Below, piece by piece: positions 5,305 through 7,344 of a DNA stretch of 7,344 bases (position 1 is the first letter of the stretch; each line of letters begins with the position of its first letter). Made by a program: the position numbers and the translations under genes. The DNA lies in contig CAMMBX010000059.1 in assembly GCA_946494345.1 (NCBI GenBank), forward strand, positions 1 through 7,344, written 5' to 3'. The notes beneath the pieces are model-generated. The model worked only from the letters and a program-made list of their open reading frames with translations, searched no databases and was not told the origin of the DNA. Source of the DNA: an uncultured Mycoplasmatota bacterium (GTDB lineage Bacteria > Bacillota_I > Bacilli_A > RF39 > UBA660).

Positions 5305-7308
5305 ATGAGTATATGGAAGAAAGAAACTAGTTTTAATTATGATCTTTATGAAGAAGTAGATTCATTTTTTGAAAATTTAAAAGGTCAAAAAGAAGTAGAA
5401 TATCGTGAAGGACAACATATGCTTGCTTTAGACGTTTTAGATGCTCTTAAAAATAAAGAAATGTTATTAATAGAGGCAGGTGTTGGTATTGGTAAATCTT
5501 GGGGTTATTTAATTCCTTTGTTATATGCCAGTAAAGATAAAGAAAAATTTAAAGGTTTCTTGATTTCAACCTCTTCTATCGCTTTACAAGAACAGTTAAA
5601 AGATGAAGTAGAAAAGCTTTCTAAGATGTTAAATATAGATATTCCTGTTACTATTGCTAAAGGACGTAATAACTATATATGTCAGAAAAGACTTATATCT
5701 TATATGAAAAAACATAGCGATGATGAAATGTTAAATAAATTATTAGAAAAAGTAGAACAGGGAGTTGTTGATAAAGAAGAGTACAAAGAAATACCAAATA
5801 AGGTATGGAAAAATATAAATGTTAATCATGTAAATTGTGCTAGTTGTCTTCATAAAAAAGACTGTGGTTATATGTTAAAACGTGAAAGTTTTCCTACTGC
5901 AAACTATGTAATATGTAATCATGATTTATTAGTTGAATCTTTAAAAAGAGATAGTAATGACTCAATATTAAAAGAACCTTCCATATTAGTTATTGATGAA
6001 GCTCATAATTTAGAAGATAAAATTAGAAATTCATATCAAGGAAGTATTTCTAAAAATAAACTTGAAGCTTTAATCATTAATATCTCTTGTATGATTAATG
6101 ATGATTTAGATTTTTATGAAGATAATCCAATTATTACATCATTAAATAATGTTTTTAGACTAATTAGTCTTAATGCTAAAAATAAGTATCGTAGAAATGC
6201 TAAAGAAGATATAGAAGTCTTTGATGAAGAAATTAGTGGTTTTGATATATCTTTTAAATTAAAAGAAGCGATAATTGATTTAGATAATAAACTTGAGACT
6301 TTGATTATAGAAACTAGTAACTATAGATATTTAGATAAAAAGATTATTAACTATATTAACATTTTAAAAAACTATGTTAATATCTTTAGAGATTTAATCA
6401 AAAATAATAGTGATAATATTTATTGGGTATCTTTTATATCTAATACAAATGAACATGTTAGTTTAGAGTACGTAAGAAAAGATATTGCTAAAGAAGCGTC
6501 AAGATTATTAAGTAATAATAATTATGGTAAAGTATTTACTTCTGCAACTATTACTACTAATGGTAATTATAATTTCTTTGCTGATAGTTTAAATCTTAAT
6601 GAAATAAAAGGTATTCCTTTAATAAAAGAGTTTCCTCAGGATTCTCCATATGATTATCATAATAATGCTCTTTTATATTTAGCAAGTGATGTTATCTCAT
6701 CTAAAAGTAAAGATCATAGTCTATACTTAGATTCTCTTGCTTTAAAAATAGATGAGTTAATAAATATTACTGAAGGAAGAAGTTTAGTATTATTTACATC
6801 AAAAGAAGATATGAAGCAAACATATCAAAGAGTTAATCTTAATAATCATAATTTTAATATTATGTTACAAACTGATGATGTTAATATAGATGATTTGAAA
6901 GCAAGATTTATGGAAGATAAAAATTCAGTATTATTTGCAACAGGATCATTTTATGAGGGAATAGATATTAAAGGAGAGGCTTTAGAAAATGTTATAATTG
7001 CTAAATTACCTTTCCCTGTAGTCAATCCTATTATTGAAGAAAAAGCTAGTCGTTTTGTTGATGGCTTTAGCGAAGTATATTTACCCCTTATGTTAATTAA
7101 ATTAAAACAAGGAGCAGGAAGACTAATTAGAAGTTCTACTGATAAAGGGATAGTTTCAATATTAGATGCTAGATGTAATGAATATAAAGAAGATATTTTA
7201 AATTCATTACCTTTTACAAATGTTACTGATAATATAAAAGATGTAGAAGAGTTTTCTTTAAATAAATTAGGACATGCTATGATAAAAAAAGGTGAATTCT
7301 CAAAGTAA
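5305..7308 (+). CDS. dinG: DinG/XPD-family Fe-S superfamily 2 DNA helicase
   Basis: Predicted ATP-dependent 5'-3' DNA helicase of the DinG/YoaA/XPD group, acting on forked or structured DNA during repair and replication. In order, it has a Q-like motif around REGQ (34-37), Walker A GVGIGKS (59-65), four probable [4Fe-4S] ligands C126, C178, C181 and C187, and the DEAH box at 231-234. These are followed by SATI at 413-416, motif V around FYEGIDIKG (549-557) and motif VI QGAGRLIRS (602-610). Its 667 aa match the helicase-only form. There is no N-terminal DnaQ-like exonuclease domain such as B. subtilis DinG carries. The region between the DEAH box and SATI (about 240-405, Arch-like) is Asn/Lys/Ile-rich and little conserved. 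The start is supported by AAGGGGG at 5292-5298, 6 nt before ATG, and by a strong dedicated promoter. No partner gene is visible in the window. YoaA-like would be an equally fair label. Confidence 0.93.
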   Translation: MSIWKKETSFNYDLYEEVDSFFENLKGQKEVEYREGQHMLALDVLDALKNKEMLLIEAGVGIGKSWGYLIPLLYASKDKEKFKGFLISTSSIALQEQLKDEVEKLSKMLNIDIPVTIAKGRNNYICQKRLISYMKKHSDDEMLNKLLEKVEQGVVDKEEYKEIPNKVWKNINVNHVNCASCLHKKDCGYMLKRESFPTANYVICNHDLLVESLKRDSNDSILKEPSILVIDEAHNLEDKIRNSYQGSISKNKLEALIINISCMINDDLDFYEDNPIITSLNNVFRLISLNAKNKYRRNAKEDIEVFDEEISGFDISFKLKEAIIDLDNKLETLIIETSNYRYLDKKIINYINILKNYVNIFRDLIKNNSDNIYWVSFISNTNEHVSLEYVRKDIAKEASRLLSNNNYGKVFTSATITTNGNYNFFADSLNLNEIKGIPLIKEFPQDSPYDYHNNALLYLASDVISSKSKDHSLYLDSLALKIDELINITEGRSLVLFTSKEDMKQTYQRVNLNNHNFNIMLQTDDVNIDDLKARFMEDKNSVLFATGSFYEGIDIKGEALENVIIAKLPFPVVNPIIEEKASRFVDGFSEVYLPLMLIKLKQGAGRLIRSSTDKGIVSILDARCNEYKEDILNSLPFTNVTDNIKDVEEFSLNKLGHAMIKKGEFSK

Positions 7309-7344
7309 ATGCCCGTGACAAAATAAGTGATATCAATAGACAAG
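7309..7344. other. Short window-end segment without a supportable gene
   Basis: The ATG at 7309 gives only five codons before TAA. A GTG at 7327 opens a frame that runs off the window after six codons but has no ribosome-binding site. No terminator hairpin follows the helicase stop codon within these bases, so a downstream gene could be cotranscribed; that cannot be judged here. Confidence 0.5.

Noticed and set aside
16..7308. UGA recoded as Trp (Mycoplasma-type code), since none of the five genes ends in TGA
   Set aside because: All seven Trp codons are TGG and no in-frame TGA occurs. Stops are TAG three times and TAA twice, and five genes are too few to infer code change or TGA avoidance.
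6951..7343. Minus-strand 130-aa open frame over the helicase C-terminus
   Set aside because: It is antisense to conserved helicase motifs V and VI, starts at a TTG near the window edge and shows no recognisable domain. It is a shadow frame.
7327..7344. Start of a downstream gene at GTG 7327
   Set aside because: There is no Shine-Dalgarno and only six codons before the window ends.

Overview
This AT-rich window (roughly 30% GC by eye) looks like a chromosomal segment of a low-GC Bacillota. It could belong to one of the Bacilli or Erysipelotrichia/Mollicutes-related lineages, but the genus cannot be named from the sequence alone. DnaK has the compact ATPase domain typical of Gram-positive DnaK (609 aa in total). 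All seven Trp codons in the large genes are TGG, and the ORFs read cleanly with the standard bacterial code.

Bases 1-4902 are a chaperone operon segment, all on the + strand. It runs dnaK, then a PepF-like M3 zinc oligoendopeptidase, then dnaJ. The peptidase sits between the two chaperone genes, which are usually adjacent. A strong hairpin after dnaK (1853-1878) probably lowers expression of the downstream pair relative to dnaK. The peptidase and dnaJ are 16 nt apart and almost certainly cotranscribed. A strong intrinsic terminator follows dnaJ. The usual upstream partners (hrcA, grpE, CIRCE) would lie outside the window.

Bases 4903-5236 carry no large ORF but are densely organised, and they are the most interesting part of the window. 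They hold what reads as a complete type I toxin-antitoxin locus. A 31-aa hydrophobic peptide with basic ends (4996-5091) has its own extended -10 promoter. Its Shine-Dalgarno is locked in a perfect 7-bp hairpin. The predicted first 22 nt of its mRNA can pair with the predicted 3' end. Two hairpins follow the ORF, and a convergent minus-strand promoter would produce an antisense RNA over the 3' half of the toxin message. The architecture resembles the TxpA/RatA and Fst groups of Bacillota type I modules. The peptide itself I only place loosely with the small holin-like toxins.

Bases 5248-7308 carry a separately transcribed gene for a DinG/XPD-type iron-sulfur superfamily 2 DNA helicase. Its promoter is divergent from, and 11 bp away from, the antisense RNA promoter. 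The last 36 bases hold no gene that can be supported.

Taken together, the window is a protein-quality-control operon (folding by DnaK/DnaJ, peptide degradation by the M3 peptidase) followed by a DNA-repair helicase, with a small RNA-regulated membrane-toxin module in the gap between them.
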